The notes under the pieces: model-generated
What the model saw: only the letters and a program-made list of their open reading frames with translations
Databases searched by the model: none
What the model was told of the DNA's origin: nothing
In this document: in pieces, positions 36,950 through 45,145 of the stretch
Layout: the number at the start of each line of letters is the position of its first letter
How positions within the stretch are numbered: the first letter of the stretch is position 1
Made by a program: the position numbers and the translations under genes
Assembly (NCBI GenBank): GCA_963839515.1
Contig: CAWIVN010000001.1
Location: 1 to 64,000, forward strand
Length of the DNA: 64,000 nucleotides
Origin: Fredericiella sp963839515
Lineage (GTDB): Bacteria; Chloroflexota; Anaerolineae; Caldilineales; Caldilineaceae
Direction of reading: 5' to 3'

Positions 36950-37978
36950 CTAGCGTTTTTGCCGCTGCACCAACACGGCCCCCACGATCAGCACGCCCTT
37001 GAGGATCATCTGGTATTCGGAGGGGACGTTGCGCAGCCCGAGGATGTTGTCGAGAATGCTGAGAATGACGGCGCCGACCATCGAGCCGACGACCGTGCCC
37101 ACGCCGCCGGCCAGGCTGGTGCCGCCAATGACGACGGCGGCGATGGCATTGAGCTCGTAACCGCTGCCGTCGATGTGGCTGCCCTGGTTGACCAACGCGA
37201 CGTGGAGGAGGGCAGCAAGGCCGGCGAGCAGACCCGAAACAGTAAAGACGATCGTCTTGACGCGGTTGACGTTGACGCCGGATAGACGGGAGGCGGTCTC
37301 GTTGCCGCCCACGGCATAGACGTGGCGGCCAAAGGCCGTGCGTTTGAGCGCCATGGAGGCAAGCAGCCCCACCCCCAAGAAGTAGAAGATCTGGACGGGA
37401 ATGTTGATGCTGCCGATGGTGATCGTGCCGGCAAACAACGATTTGAAGCTTTGCGGCGCCAGGCCGGCCTCCATGCCAAAAGCGAGCGGGATGGCATAAC
37501 CGCCCGCCCAGAGCGAGGCAAGCCCGCGCGCGATGCTCAGCATCGCCAGGGTGACGATAAAGGACTGGATATTGAAGCGGGTGGTCACCAATCCGTTGAT
37601 CATGCCCGCCAGCGCGCCGATGCTGAGAACGAGCGCTACCGTCGGCAGCGTCCCCAGCCCGGCACGCATCATAAACGAGGCTGCACCGACGGCGCAGAGC
37701 GCCATCACGGCGCCCACGGACAGGTCGATGCCGCCGATCAGGATGACCAGCGTCATGCCGATGGCGATGATGCCGTTTTCGGAGGCAAAGCGCACGATGT
37801 TGAGCAGGTTGTTGGGGTCGAGAAAGATGTTGCGCCCGTCGCGCACGGGGGAGAACAAGGTCGAAAGAATCAGGATGGCGATCAGCCCGAAATAGCTCTG
37901 GAAGCGCAGCACATTGCTCCAGAAGCGGCTGCCGCGTTCGCTCTTGTACTTGGGTTGCACAGTGCCGGCTTGTTCCAT
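36950..37978 (-). CDS. sugar ABC transporter permease (RbsC-like)
   Basis: Inner-membrane channel of the importer, 342 residues. Eight to ten hydrophobic segments span the sequence, starting with VLRFQSYFGLIAILILSTLF. Family motifs are IGMTLVILIGGIDLSVGAVMAL (the VILTGGIDLSVG block of RbsC/XylH/AraH permeases), AGMINGLVTTRFNIQSFIVTL (ABC coupling helix region GLLVTKLKIPPFI-like) and YAVGGNETASRLSGVNV followed by AAVVIGGTSLAGG near the end. It lies 16 bp after the ATPase stop and 174 bp before the receptor gene, both on the same strand, so the three genes form one transporter. Confidence 0.92.
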   Translation of the reverse strand: MEQAGTVQPKYKSERGSRFWSNVLRFQSYFGLIAILILSTLFSPVRDGRNIFLDPNNLLNIVRFASENGIIAIGMTLVILIGGIDLSVGAVMALCAVGAASFMMRAGLGTLPTVALVLSIGALAGMINGLVTTRFNIQSFIVTLAMLSIARGLASLWAGGYAIPLAFGMEAGLAPQSFKSLFAGTITIGSINIPVQIFYFLGVGLLASMALKRTAFGRHVYAVGGNETASRLSGVNVNRVKTIVFTVSGLLAGLAALLHVALVNQGSHIDGSGYELNAIAAVVIGGTSLAGGVGTVVGSMVGAVILSILDNILGLRNVPSEYQMILKGVLIVGAVLVQRQKR

Positions 37979-37994
37979 GGTCCGAACTCGATTC

Positions 37995-39530
37995 TTACAC
38001 AGTGGCAGGTTGTGAGGGAGCCGCCTGGTAGCGCGCGGTGGCTGCCTCCATGATCCGTTCCTGGGTGGCCTCGGGCCGCGTCAATTCTGCCGTCAGCTCG
38101 CCCTCGCACAGCACCAGCACGCGGTCGCACATGGCCAGGATTTCAGGCAGCTCGGAGGACGCCATCAGCACGGCCGCACCTTCCTGGGCCAGGTGGCTCA
38201 CCAGGGCGTAGATCTCGGCCTTGGCGCCGACGTCGATGCCGCGCGTCGGTTCGTCGAGCAAAAAGATGTGCGGCTGCGTGAGCAGGCACTTGGCGAGCGC
38301 GACCTTTTGCTGGTTGCCCCCCGAAAGCGTATCGACGTTGACTGCTGCGCTGGGCGTCTTGATGTGCAGCTGCTGGATCGAGCGCTGGACGGCGGCGGAT
38401 TCGGCGCGCAGGCGCAGAAAGCCGCCGGAAAGGAAGCGCTTGAGGGCGGCCAGGGTCATGTTTTCGGCCACGGGCAGCTTGACGATCAGGCTCTGGTTCT
38501 TGCGGTCTTCGGTGACAAAGGCCAGGCCGGCGGCGATGGCGTCCTCCGGCGAGGCAAACTGCTGCTCGCGGCCCTCGACGACGACGCTGCCGCTGATGCG
38601 GCTGCGAGGATAGACACCGTAGAGCGTCTCGAGCAACTCCGTACGGCCGGCGCCCATCAGCCCGGCTACGCCCACGATCTCGCCGCGGCGCAGCGTGAAG
38701 GAAATGTCGCGCAGCGCACGGCTGCCCTGGCGGCGGTCGGCGGCGAGGCTGAGGTGCTCGACACGCAGCAGCTCGTCGCCGGGTTCCACGCTCTCCTTGG
38801 GAAAGAGGTCGGCGAGGGCGCGGCCAACCATCATGCGGATCAGCTCCTGCGGCTTGGTTTCGCCCACGAGGCGGGTGCCGATGTACTCGCCATCGCGCAG
38901 GACCGTGACGCGGTCGGCAATGCGAAAGACCTCGTCCAGCTTGTGCGAGATATAGATCATCGTCACGCCCTGCTGCTTGAGGCCGGCGATCACGGCAAAG
39001 AGGCGTTCGATCTCGGCTTCGCTGAGCGCCGAGGTGGGTTCGTCCAGGATCAGCAGGCGGGCACGCAGGGCGAGCGCTTTGGCCACCTCGGCCAGCTGTT
39101 GTTCGCCGACACGCAGCCATTTTACCGGGCGGTCGGGTGGGATGGAGAGGTTAAAGCGGTCGAGCAGGGCGCTGGTTTCGCGCTGCATGCGCGCCGTGTC
39201 GAGCGTGCCGTAGGGCGTGTGGAGTTCGCTGCCCAAGAAGATGTTTTCGGCGACGGTGAGTTCGGCGACGAGGTTGAGTTCCTGGTGGATGATGGCGATG
39301 CCGCGCTGTTGGGCGTCGCGCGGGTTGCGCAGCGCCAGGCGGGTGCCGTCAAAAGTCACCTCGCCCTCATAGTCCGGGTAGACGCCGCTGAGGATCTTCA
39401 TCAGGGTGGACTTGCCGGCGCCGTTCTCGCCAACCAGCGCGTGCACTTCGCCCGCCTGCACGGTAAACGAGACATTGCGCAGTGCTTGCACACCAGGAAA
39501 GCTTTTGCTGACCGACTGAATTTCAAGCAC
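37995..39530 (-). CDS. sugar ABC transporter ATPase (RbsA-like, two domains)
   Basis: 511 residues with two fused nucleotide-binding domains. First: LVGENGAGKSTLMKILSG (Walker A), then VGEQQLAEVAKAL (signature, an LSVAxxQ variant usual for this family), LILDEPTSALSEAE (Walker B) and YISHKLDE. Second: AGLMGAGRTELLETLYG (the degenerate Walker A lacking Lys, a known trait of RbsA/MglA second domains), LSGGNQQKVALAKCL and LLDEPTRGIDVGAK. It powers import of a monosaccharide. GTG at 39530 is the start; the ribosome binding site is weak (CGAGGTCC). Order ATPase-permease-receptor is that of rbsACB-like operons. Confidence 0.93.
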   Translation of the reverse strand: MLEIQSVSKSFPGVQALRNVSFTVQAGEVHALVGENGAGKSTLMKILSGVYPDYEGEVTFDGTRLALRNPRDAQQRGIAIIHQELNLVAELTVAENIFLGSELHTPYGTLDTARMQRETSALLDRFNLSIPPDRPVKWLRVGEQQLAEVAKALALRARLLILDEPTSALSEAEIERLFAVIAGLKQQGVTMIYISHKLDEVFRIADRVTVLRDGEYIGTRLVGETKPQELIRMMVGRALADLFPKESVEPGDELLRVEHLSLAADRRQGSRALRDISFTLRRGEIVGVAGLMGAGRTELLETLYGVYPRSRISGSVVVEGREQQFASPEDAIAAGLAFVTEDRKNQSLIVKLPVAENMTLAALKRFLSGGFLRLRAESAAVQRSIQQLHIKTPSAAVNVDTLSGGNQQKVALAKCLLTQPHIFLLDEPTRGIDVGAKAEIYALVSHLAQEGAAVLMASSELPEILAMCDRVLVLCEGELTAELTRPEATQERIMEAATARYQAAPSQPATV

Positions 39531-39847
39531 GTCTGGACCTCGCTTGGCGGCGACAGCACCTGGGGAGCAGGGCTAAACAGATCGTAGTTGATCTTGGCAA
39601 GCGTGTCAATGTGGGCATGCCAGCATGGCGCCACCTCCCTCGTCCACTCCGCACGCCGCGTGCGGACCCGCGCCCCCAGGCGCACCACGCCTTCGTGCCG
39701 TTTTCCCTTGGCCCGGTGTTTACGACATTGCGGCGAAGGCGGAATAATCAAGTAAATCCCTCAAATCCCACGAATCAAGGTTCAGACACCCGCCCACCGC
39801 GTGCAGACTGGTAGTAGAGGAATAATTGCTGGGGAATCATGAATGCG
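39531..39847. repeat. intergenic region with F5-like and F3 half elements
   Basis: About 320 bp without a gene. It contains the hairpin TCCGCACGCCGCGTGCGGAC at about 39648 (F5 core) and at 39743-39787 the right half of an F3 element ending GAATCAAGGTTCAGAC, without its left partner. Confidence 0.65.
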
Positions 39848-39882
39848 TTCCTGGCCGGAGGCGGGGAGACTCCGGCCAGGAA
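39848..39882 (-). terminator. 13-bp stem after the LPVTG gene
   Basis: TTCCTGGCCGGAG and CTCCGGCCAGGAA pair perfectly around 9 nt, 33 bp after the stop of the gene at 39915 on the minus strand. No T tract, but position and stability suit termination. Confidence 0.6.
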
Positions 39883-39914
39883 TACTCGTGCAGACCGGCG
39901 CCGTGCGGGCCGGT

Positions 39915-40748
39915 TTAGTGCTTGCGGCTGCGCAGGGCGACCCAGCCGCCGCCGGCGAGGACGCCGATGGCAGCGATGAGGGCGCCAAGCGTGCCCCCGT
40001 CGGCGCCTGTGACGGGCAGCTGCTGCGGCGCGGCGCTTGTGTCGCTCGTGCCGCCTGCGGCGCTGGTATCACTGGCGGCGCTTGCTTCGGCAGTGGCTTC
40101 AACCGTGGCTTCGGCAGTCGCTTCCGGTGTAGCTTCGGCGGTGGCGGTCATTTCGGCTGAGGCTTCAACCGTGCTCCTCGCTTCGGCAGTCGCTTCGGCA
40201 GTCGCTTCGGCAGTCGCTTCCGGTGTTGCAGCCGCGGCGGTGCGGATGACCGAACCGTCGGGGCCGAGGACCCACCAGACGTCGCCCACGGCCTGGCCGA
40301 GGACGTCGCCGGGCTGCTTGTCTTCGTACCAGTAATAGAGCGGCATATCGTTGGCGGTAACCTGGTAGGTGCCGTCGGTGCGTTCGGTCACGCCGAGTGT
40401 GGCGCTGACGCCGTCACCTGCCGTGGGCGTGGCGCCTGCGTCGACCAGCAGCGGCGGCCAGCGAACGGCACATTGGTCGTAGCAGTTGCTCTTGCCGGGC
40501 TCGTCCTTGTCGAACATGTAGAGGCTCATGCCTCCGGCGTCGACCAGGATCTGGCCCAAGCTCGAATCGGCAACACTGACGGCCCCGGAGCTGTCGCCGG
40601 CCTGTTGCAGCGGGGCCGGCGTAGCGGCCGCGGCCAGGTTGGGGGCGGCGAGGATCAGCAGGGCGGCGCAGAAGAGACTGGCCAGGTACAGCCCGCGCCG
40701 GCGGGCGGCCGTAGCGTGCAAGAGACCTGCGATAGATCGTGTGTGCAT
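39915..40748 (-). CDS. secreted protein with LPVTG anchor
   Basis: The ATG at 40748 follows CAAGGAGAAATT. A long signal peptide (first 41 residues) is followed by a domain of the DUF/Lipoprotein_15-type repeat: ILVDAGGMSLYMFDKD, CYDQCAVRWPPLLV, then VTERTDGTYQVTANDMPLYYWYEDKQPGDV. Next is a 70-residue Ala/Thr/Glu repeat (ATAEATAEA), and the C terminus has LPVTGADGG, a hydrophobic helix and a basic tail RSRKH. This is the sorting signal of sortase-anchored surface proteins. Domains of this type are found on secreted proteins of unknown role in Actinobacteria and others. No sortase gene is in the window. Confidence 0.85.
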   Translation of the reverse strand: MHTRSIAGLLHATAARRRGLYLASLFCAALLILAAPNLAAAATPAPLQQAGDSSGAVSVADSSLGQILVDAGGMSLYMFDKDEPGKSNCYDQCAVRWPPLLVDAGATPTAGDGVSATLGVTERTDGTYQVTANDMPLYYWYEDKQPGDVLGQAVGDVWWVLGPDGSVIRTAAAATPEATAEATAEATAEARSTVEASAEMTATAEATPEATAEATVEATAEASAASDTSAAGGTSDTSAAPQQLPVTGADGGTLGALIAAIGVLAGGGWVALRSRKH

Positions 40749-40992
40749 AATTTCTCCTTGACGTGCGTGGCGACGTTCTGCCTGGTCCAGCCGGCCCGGA
40801 TTGAGTCCGTGGCAGGCAAGCACAGAGAGATCGTCCGTGTTGTGGACAATTGGATAAAGCAGATAACGCTGGATGGGAGGACCGATGGTACAGCTGCCGC
40901 TATATAGCGTAAACGAGCCGCACGGCGTCGCTGGATTGGTGAAGATAGGAATGAACAATAACAGTTAAGGGCAATTTGGTCAAAAAAAGTAT

Positions 40993-41021
40993 TTGACAAC
41001 TCGTGTGGGCCATGCTATTAT
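40993..41021 (+). promoter_or_regulatory. sigma-70-type promoter of cspA
   Basis: TTGACA at 40993-40998 and TATTAT at 41016-41021 are separated by exactly 17 bp, a near-consensus housekeeping promoter. Transcription from it gives a leader of about 165 nt. Confidence 0.8.
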
Positions 41022-41066
41022 GCCTTACGCAAGATGTTGTAGTTCTGAACAGGGTGTGTAACAAGG

Positions 41067-41093
41067 ACCGCCGGAACTAACAGCGCCGGCGGT
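41067..41093 (+). promoter_or_regulatory. hairpin in the cspA leader
   Basis: ACCGCCGG (41067-41074) and CCGGCGGT (41086-41093) form a stable stem with an 11-nt loop inside the long leader. Cold-shock mRNAs commonly use structured leaders, so it may tune translation with temperature; inference only. Confidence 0.5.
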
Positions 41094-41195
41094 TTGTGAT
41101 TTGCCCATTGTTGGAAGCACGACGTTTTGTACCATTATTGGAAGTTGTAGAACGCGAGCAGAGCTCGCTAGTAGAAAACTAAGGAGTTTTCAACA

Positions 41196-41411
41196 ATGGG
41201 TAGCAGTCAGCGTGTAGTAGGCACCGTCAAGTGGTTTAACGATGCCAAGGGTTATGGCTTTTTGGCGCAGGACGGCGGCAAGGACGTTTTCGTCCACCAC
41301 TCGGCAATCGTTGCCGAAGGTTTCCGCAGCCTGACCGAGGGCGACAAGGTTGAGTTTTCGATCGAGCAGGGCCCGAAGGGTCCGTCGGCCGTCAACGTCC
41401 GCCGCGTCTAG
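41196..41411 (+). CDS. cspA: cold-shock RNA/ssDNA-binding protein
   Basis: 71 residues, full length for a single cold-shock domain. GTVKWFNDAKGYGFL (RNP1 region KGYGFL, with RNP2-like DVFVHHSAI) are the signature nucleic-acid-binding strands. Such proteins melt RNA secondary structure and keep translation going in the cold or in stationary phase. Start ATG 41196 follows a strong TAAGGAGTTTTCAACA. It has its own near-consensus promoter and a strong terminator. Without a cold-induction experiment it may as well be constitutive. Confidence 0.97.
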   Translation: MGSSQRVVGTVKWFNDAKGYGFLAQDGGKDVFVHHSAIVAEGFRSLTEGDKVEFSIEQGPKGPSAVNVRRV

Positions 41412-41434
41412 ACCCGACTGGTGGTAGACACGAA

Positions 41435-41472
41435 AACAGGAGCCGGCGCCGCCGCCGGCTCCTGTTTTTTTA
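41435..41472 (+). terminator. strong intrinsic terminator of cspA
   Basis: AACAGGAGCCGGCG ... CGCCGGCTCCTGTT with a short loop, then a T run (TTTTTTTA). Typical rho-independent terminator 25 bp after the stop. Confidence 0.92.
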
Positions 41473-41489
41473 ATGGGGGTTTTGGGAGT

Positions 41490-41561
41490 GGGCACAAGGT
41501 CCGGCGCAAGTACACCGGCAGTTGCGGCGATCGTGACTTCGCCGGACCTTGTGCCCCTACG
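41490..41561. repeat. F1 palindromic element, copy 5
   Basis: GGGCACAAGGTCCGGCG (41490-41506) pairs with 41540-41556, then CTACG. Its CTA is the stop TAG of arfB at 41557. It lies between two convergent genes. Confidence 0.9.
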
Positions 41562-41973
41562 CGTCGGTGGGGGGACGGCGGAGTGATTTGATGGTGCTGC
41601 GCTTCGTTTTTCCCTCGAGGCGCTTGCGCCGGGCGGCGGCGGTGGGCCTGGTGGGACGCCGCGGCTTTGGTTCCACCGTGACTGACTGGATGATCTGGAC
41701 AAGCTTTTGCAGGGCCTCGGCGCGATTTTGCTCCTGGCTGCGATGCTGTTGGACCTTGAGCACGAGCACGCCTTCGTCGCTGATGCGGCGGTCGGCGCGG
41801 CGTAGCAGCCGCTCCTTGTAGACGTCGGGCAGCGACGAAGCGCGTATATCAAAGCGCAGTTGTACCGCCGTGGACACCTTATTGACATTCTGGCCGCCGG
41901 CGCCCTGGCTGCGCACCGCCTCCAGCTCGATTTCTTCGAGCGGCAGCGTTAACGTGGGAGTAATCTCCAACAT
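41557..41973 (-). CDS. arfB: ribosome-rescue hydrolase ArfB
   Basis: A 138-residue member of the class-I release-factor-like ArfB (YaeJ) group. It enters stalled ribosomes lacking a stop codon and hydrolyses the peptidyl-tRNA. The catalytic loop is AVRSQGAGGQNVNKV with the invariant GGQ; the basic C-terminal tail (ARRKRLEGKTKRSTIKSLR) is the part that senses the empty mRNA channel. Length is normal. ATG at 41973. The final residues PPTDA and the stop codon are at the junction with the F1 element. It diverges from the glycan cluster starting at 42147. Confidence 0.95.
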   Translation of the reverse strand: MLEITPTLTLPLEEIELEAVRSQGAGGQNVNKVSTAVQLRFDIRASSLPDVYKERLLRRADRRISDEGVLVLKVQQHRSQEQNRAEALQKLVQIIQSVTVEPKPRRPTRPTAAARRKRLEGKTKRSTIKSLRRPPTDA

Positions 41974-42146
41974 TGCATATTCTCAACTCTTCAGTATATT
42001 GTAAGTGGCTTGCAATGAAATATAGTCGCCAGTCTGTTATATTATGCGTGGACCCGAAAGTCCTCGCAACAATGCCATTGCAGTCAAAGGGCTCGCGCCA
42101 CGCACGCAGCGAGCACACGCCTATCCTCAATGGCTGAATTGCATGG

Positions 42147-43586
42147 ATGCAGCAGAAAGGCGCCGGCTTGGCAATCCAACAATCAGTGGGCCTACCACAA
42201 CAGAGCAGCGCCCCCGCGCTAGGTCGCAGGCCGTGGGTTGAAGCCGCCGCGGTCGTAGCTGTCGTCGTGCTGGGATTGGGTGTGCGCTTTTTCCGGCTGG
42301 GCCAGTGGAGCTTCTGGCCGGACGAGATCTTCTCCTTTGGCACGCGTTCCGACGGGTTTAACGACAGCATCCTGCGCCGGTCGCTGGCGACGGATCTGAT
42401 CGGGCTGACCGTGCAGGCGCTGGGGCCCAGCGAGTGGACAGCGCGCCTGGTGCCGGCATTGATCGGGCTGGCGACCATCCCCCTGTTGTACCTGCTGCTG
42501 CGCCGCTGCCTGGCATTCCCCGGGGCCTTGTTCACGATCACACTGCTGGCGCTGTCGCCGTGGCATCTGTACTGGTCGCAGAACGCCCGCTTTTACACGC
42601 TGCTGTTCCTCTTTTTTAACGTAGGGTTGCTGCTGTTCCACCTGGGAATCGAGGAGGACCGGCCGTGGTACCTCGTGGCGGCGCTGGTGATGTTTGGGCT
42701 GGCGGCACGTGAGCGGCTGGTAGCGCTGCTGGGGATGCCGGCGCTGGTCGTATACCTGGTACTGTTGGTGCTGCTGCGCTACGAGCGACCGCGCGGCCTT
42801 ACCGTGCGCAACCTGGCGGTCTTTTTTGGTCCGGCGCTGCTGGCGGGCAGCGTGCTCGTGCTGCCGTATGCCAGCAACCTCGGCGCGTGGATGAGCGGGT
42901 TTGGGCGGCTCAACAACTCGCCTTTCTTCCTGGCGGCAGGCACGATTTATTACATCGGTCTGCCACTTGCCGTGTTTGCCGGCGGCAGCGGGCTGTACCT
43001 TGCGGCGCGCAAGGATAGGCTGGCGCTGCTGCTGGGGTTGAGCGCCGTGCTGCCGCTCCTGCTGCTGATGGCTGTTTCACTCGTGCAGTATACGGCCAAC
43101 CGCTATGTCTTCTTCTCGCTGTTTAGCTGGCTGGCGCTGGCAGGGTTGGGCTTCGCGGCGCTGTGGCGGCAGCTGGCCAAGGATGCACGGGTGTGGGCGT
43201 TGGTCGTGGCGGGTGCGCTGCTGGCGGGGTATGCCGGCGACCTGTTTGCCTATTACACGCTGCAGAACGGCAACCGCGACGACTGGCGTGCGGCCTTTGC
43301 CTATGTGGCCGAACATGGGCGGCCCGGCGACCGGGTTATCACCACCTCTTACGACGCATTTGAGTATTACCTGGGTGAGCCATTCGTCTATCGGCCCTGG
43401 GATGAAGAGGACGCTGCCGCAGGTAATGGCACGCGCACCTGGTATATCGAAGATATGAACGTAGCCGAGCTGTATCCCAGTCAGCTCGCGGACATGACCC
43501 AACAGGCAGCGCAGCAGGCGGAATTTGACGTGCGTCTGCCTGGGCGCACCTATCGGATGCGGGTCTATTTCGCGGAGAATCCCTGA
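42147..43586 (+). CDS. GT39/ArnT-like membrane glycosyltransferase
   Basis: 479 residues, about ten to twelve transmembrane helices. The N-terminal periplasmic loop has RLGQWSFWPDEIFSFGTRSD, the DE motif (Asp in WPDE) diagnostic of C-type glycosyltransferases that use polyprenyl-phosphate sugars. Next loop: ALSPWHLYWSQNARFYTLLF. The last 110 residues, after the final helix, are a hydrophilic periplasmic domain. The start is the ATG at 42147; one in another frame four bases before is not compatible. It stops 2 bp before the next gene, so transcription and translation are coupled. It probably transfers a lipid-linked sugar onto the surface glycan. Confidence 0.88.
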   Translation: MQQKGAGLAIQQSVGLPQQSSAPALGRRPWVEAAAVVAVVVLGLGVRFFRLGQWSFWPDEIFSFGTRSDGFNDSILRRSLATDLIGLTVQALGPSEWTARLVPALIGLATIPLLYLLLRRCLAFPGALFTITLLALSPWHLYWSQNARFYTLLFLFFNVGLLLFHLGIEEDRPWYLVAALVMFGLAARERLVALLGMPALVVYLVLLVLLRYERPRGLTVRNLAVFFGPALLAGSVLVLPYASNLGAWMSGFGRLNNSPFFLAAGTIYYIGLPLAVFAGGSGLYLAARKDRLALLLGLSAVLPLLLLMAVSLVQYTANRYVFFSLFSWLALAGLGFAALWRQLAKDARVWALVVAGALLAGYAGDLFAYYTLQNGNRDDWRAAFAYVAEHGRPGDRVITTSYDAFEYYLGEPFVYRPWDEEDAAAGNGTRTWYIEDMNVAELYPSQLADMTQQAAQQAEFDVRLPGRTYRMRVYFAENP

Positions 43587-43588
43587 CG

Positions 43589-45112
43589 ATGCGAAAACGC
43601 AGCTATTGGTTTGAAGCGGTACTGGCCGCCAACGGCATTCTGGCCATTCTGTACTTTGTCGGTTGGTGGGCGCAGGACGAGCGCTATCGTTCTCCCCTGC
43701 TGTTGTTCGTGTTGGCGGCAGCCCTTACCTACATTGTGTGCCAGATGGCGGGCAGTTGGATCCTCAACCTGGCGGCGCAGTGGGCGCCGGCGCCGCCCAC
43801 TCCCAAGACCGGGCTGCGCGTGGACATCTTTGTGACGGCCTGCCGCGAACCGGTCGAACTGGTGTGCGCGGCATTGGCGGCGGCAGTGGGCATACACGGG
43901 CCCACGCGGGTTTGGCTGTTGGACGATGGCGACGACCCGGCGCTTGCGGAACTGGCGCGCCAACATGGTAGTGGTTACCTCACGCGCGAGCAGCACCGCG
44001 ATGCCAAGGCGGGCAACATCAACGCTGCACTGGCGCGGACGAGTGGTGACATCGTCGCCATCTTTGACATTGACCATGCCGCCATGCCGGACTTCCTGGC
44101 GCAGAGCCTGGGGCATTTTAACGACCCGCAGATGGGTTTTGTCCAGGTGATGCTGACATTTCGCAACCTTGACGAAAGCTGGGTGGCGCGCGCGGCCACC
44201 GAGAGCAGCCTGGAGTTCTACAACCCAACCTACCTGGGGGCGAACCGGATGGGGGCGGCCACGCTGATGGGCAGCAACGCGCTCATCCGGCGCGCAGCAT
44301 TGGCCTCGATTGGCGGCTATCAGCCGGGGCTGGCAGAGGACCTGGCGACCTCGCTGGCGCTGCATGCGGCCGGCTGGCACAGCGCCTATGTGGCCGAGCC
44401 GCTGGCGCCGGGGCTAAGCCCCAGCAGCCTGGCGGCGTGGTCGGTGCAGCAGTTAAAGTGGGCACGCGGCGTGTTCGAGCTGCTGCTGACGGCGCTGCCG
44501 CGCGTCTTTGGGCGGCTCACCTGGGGGCAGCGGGTGTCGTATCTCGTGCGCATGACCAAGTACTGGATCGGACCGGCGGTTTTCGCGCACCTGTTTGCCA
44601 CCATCGCCGTCCTGCTCTGGGCCGATGCCGGCACGCGGGCGGCGTTCCACGAGTATTTGTGGCGCCTGGCCCCGCTGGTGCTGGCGGATGCCGTGATCCG
44701 CTCCTACGCCCTGTATCGCTTCCGCCATGCCGACGTGCCGGGGTCTTCCCTGCTGGGGGCGGTGGTGCTCGTCTATGCGAGCTGGCCGATCTACCTGCTG
44801 GCGTGGGCGCTGGCCCTCCTGCGGCTGCCGGTGCGCTTTCGCCCTACGCCCAAGAATGGCGACGCCCAGCTCAACGTGCTGTGGCTCATGCCGCAGCTGA
44901 TTACGCTGCTCCTGCTGCTGCTAGGTGAGTATCAAACCGTGTTTGTCTATCATCATCGCCCTTCGGCCGTCTTGGCATTCAGCATTGCGCAGGCATTGCT
45001 GCAATTTATGCTCTTGGCGCGCTGGGTGCAGGAGGACTGGAACAGTGGCGGCGTCTTGCGTCGCCGCTTGCGGCTGCGGGGAACGGATGCCTATGCCAAC
45101 CGCAATTCGTAG
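43589..45112 (+). CDS. cellulose-synthase-like GT2 membrane enzyme
   Basis: 507 residues. Two transmembrane helices at the N terminus, a cytosolic GT2 domain of about 230 residues, then several more helices. GT2 motifs: VDIFVTACREP, LLDDGDDPA (first DxD area), AIFDIDHAAMPDFL (DxD for the metal and nucleotide), GSNALIRRAALASIGG, AEDLATSLAL (catalytic Asp) and VQQLKWARGV (the QxxRW motif as QQLKWARG). Together these are characteristic of processive, inverting beta-glycan synthases that thread product through the membrane. It could make a polysaccharide backbone or act once per chain. Coupled to 42147 by a 2-bp gap; 33 bp from the next gene. Confidence 0.88.
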   Translation: MRKRSYWFEAVLAANGILAILYFVGWWAQDERYRSPLLLFVLAAALTYIVCQMAGSWILNLAAQWAPAPPTPKTGLRVDIFVTACREPVELVCAALAAAVGIHGPTRVWLLDDGDDPALAELARQHGSGYLTREQHRDAKAGNINAALARTSGDIVAIFDIDHAAMPDFLAQSLGHFNDPQMGFVQVMLTFRNLDESWVARAATESSLEFYNPTYLGANRMGAATLMGSNALIRRAALASIGGYQPGLAEDLATSLALHAAGWHSAYVAEPLAPGLSPSSLAAWSVQQLKWARGVFELLLTALPRVFGRLTWGQRVSYLVRMTKYWIGPAVFAHLFATIAVLLWADAGTRAAFHEYLWRLAPLVLADAVIRSYALYRFRHADVPGSSLLGAVVLVYASWPIYLLAWALALLRLPVRFRPTPKNGDAQLNVLWLMPQLITLLLLLLGEYQTVFVYHHRPSAVLAFSIAQALLQFMLLARWVQEDWNSGGVLRRRLRLRGTDAYANRNS

Positions 45113-45145
45113 TCGCAAAGATGGGCGCGGGGAAAGGGAAAGCGC

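Noticed and set aside
42010..42043. TTGCAA and TATATT upstream of the glycan operon as a promoter
   Set aside because: Their 22-bp spacing is outside the normal 16-19 range.
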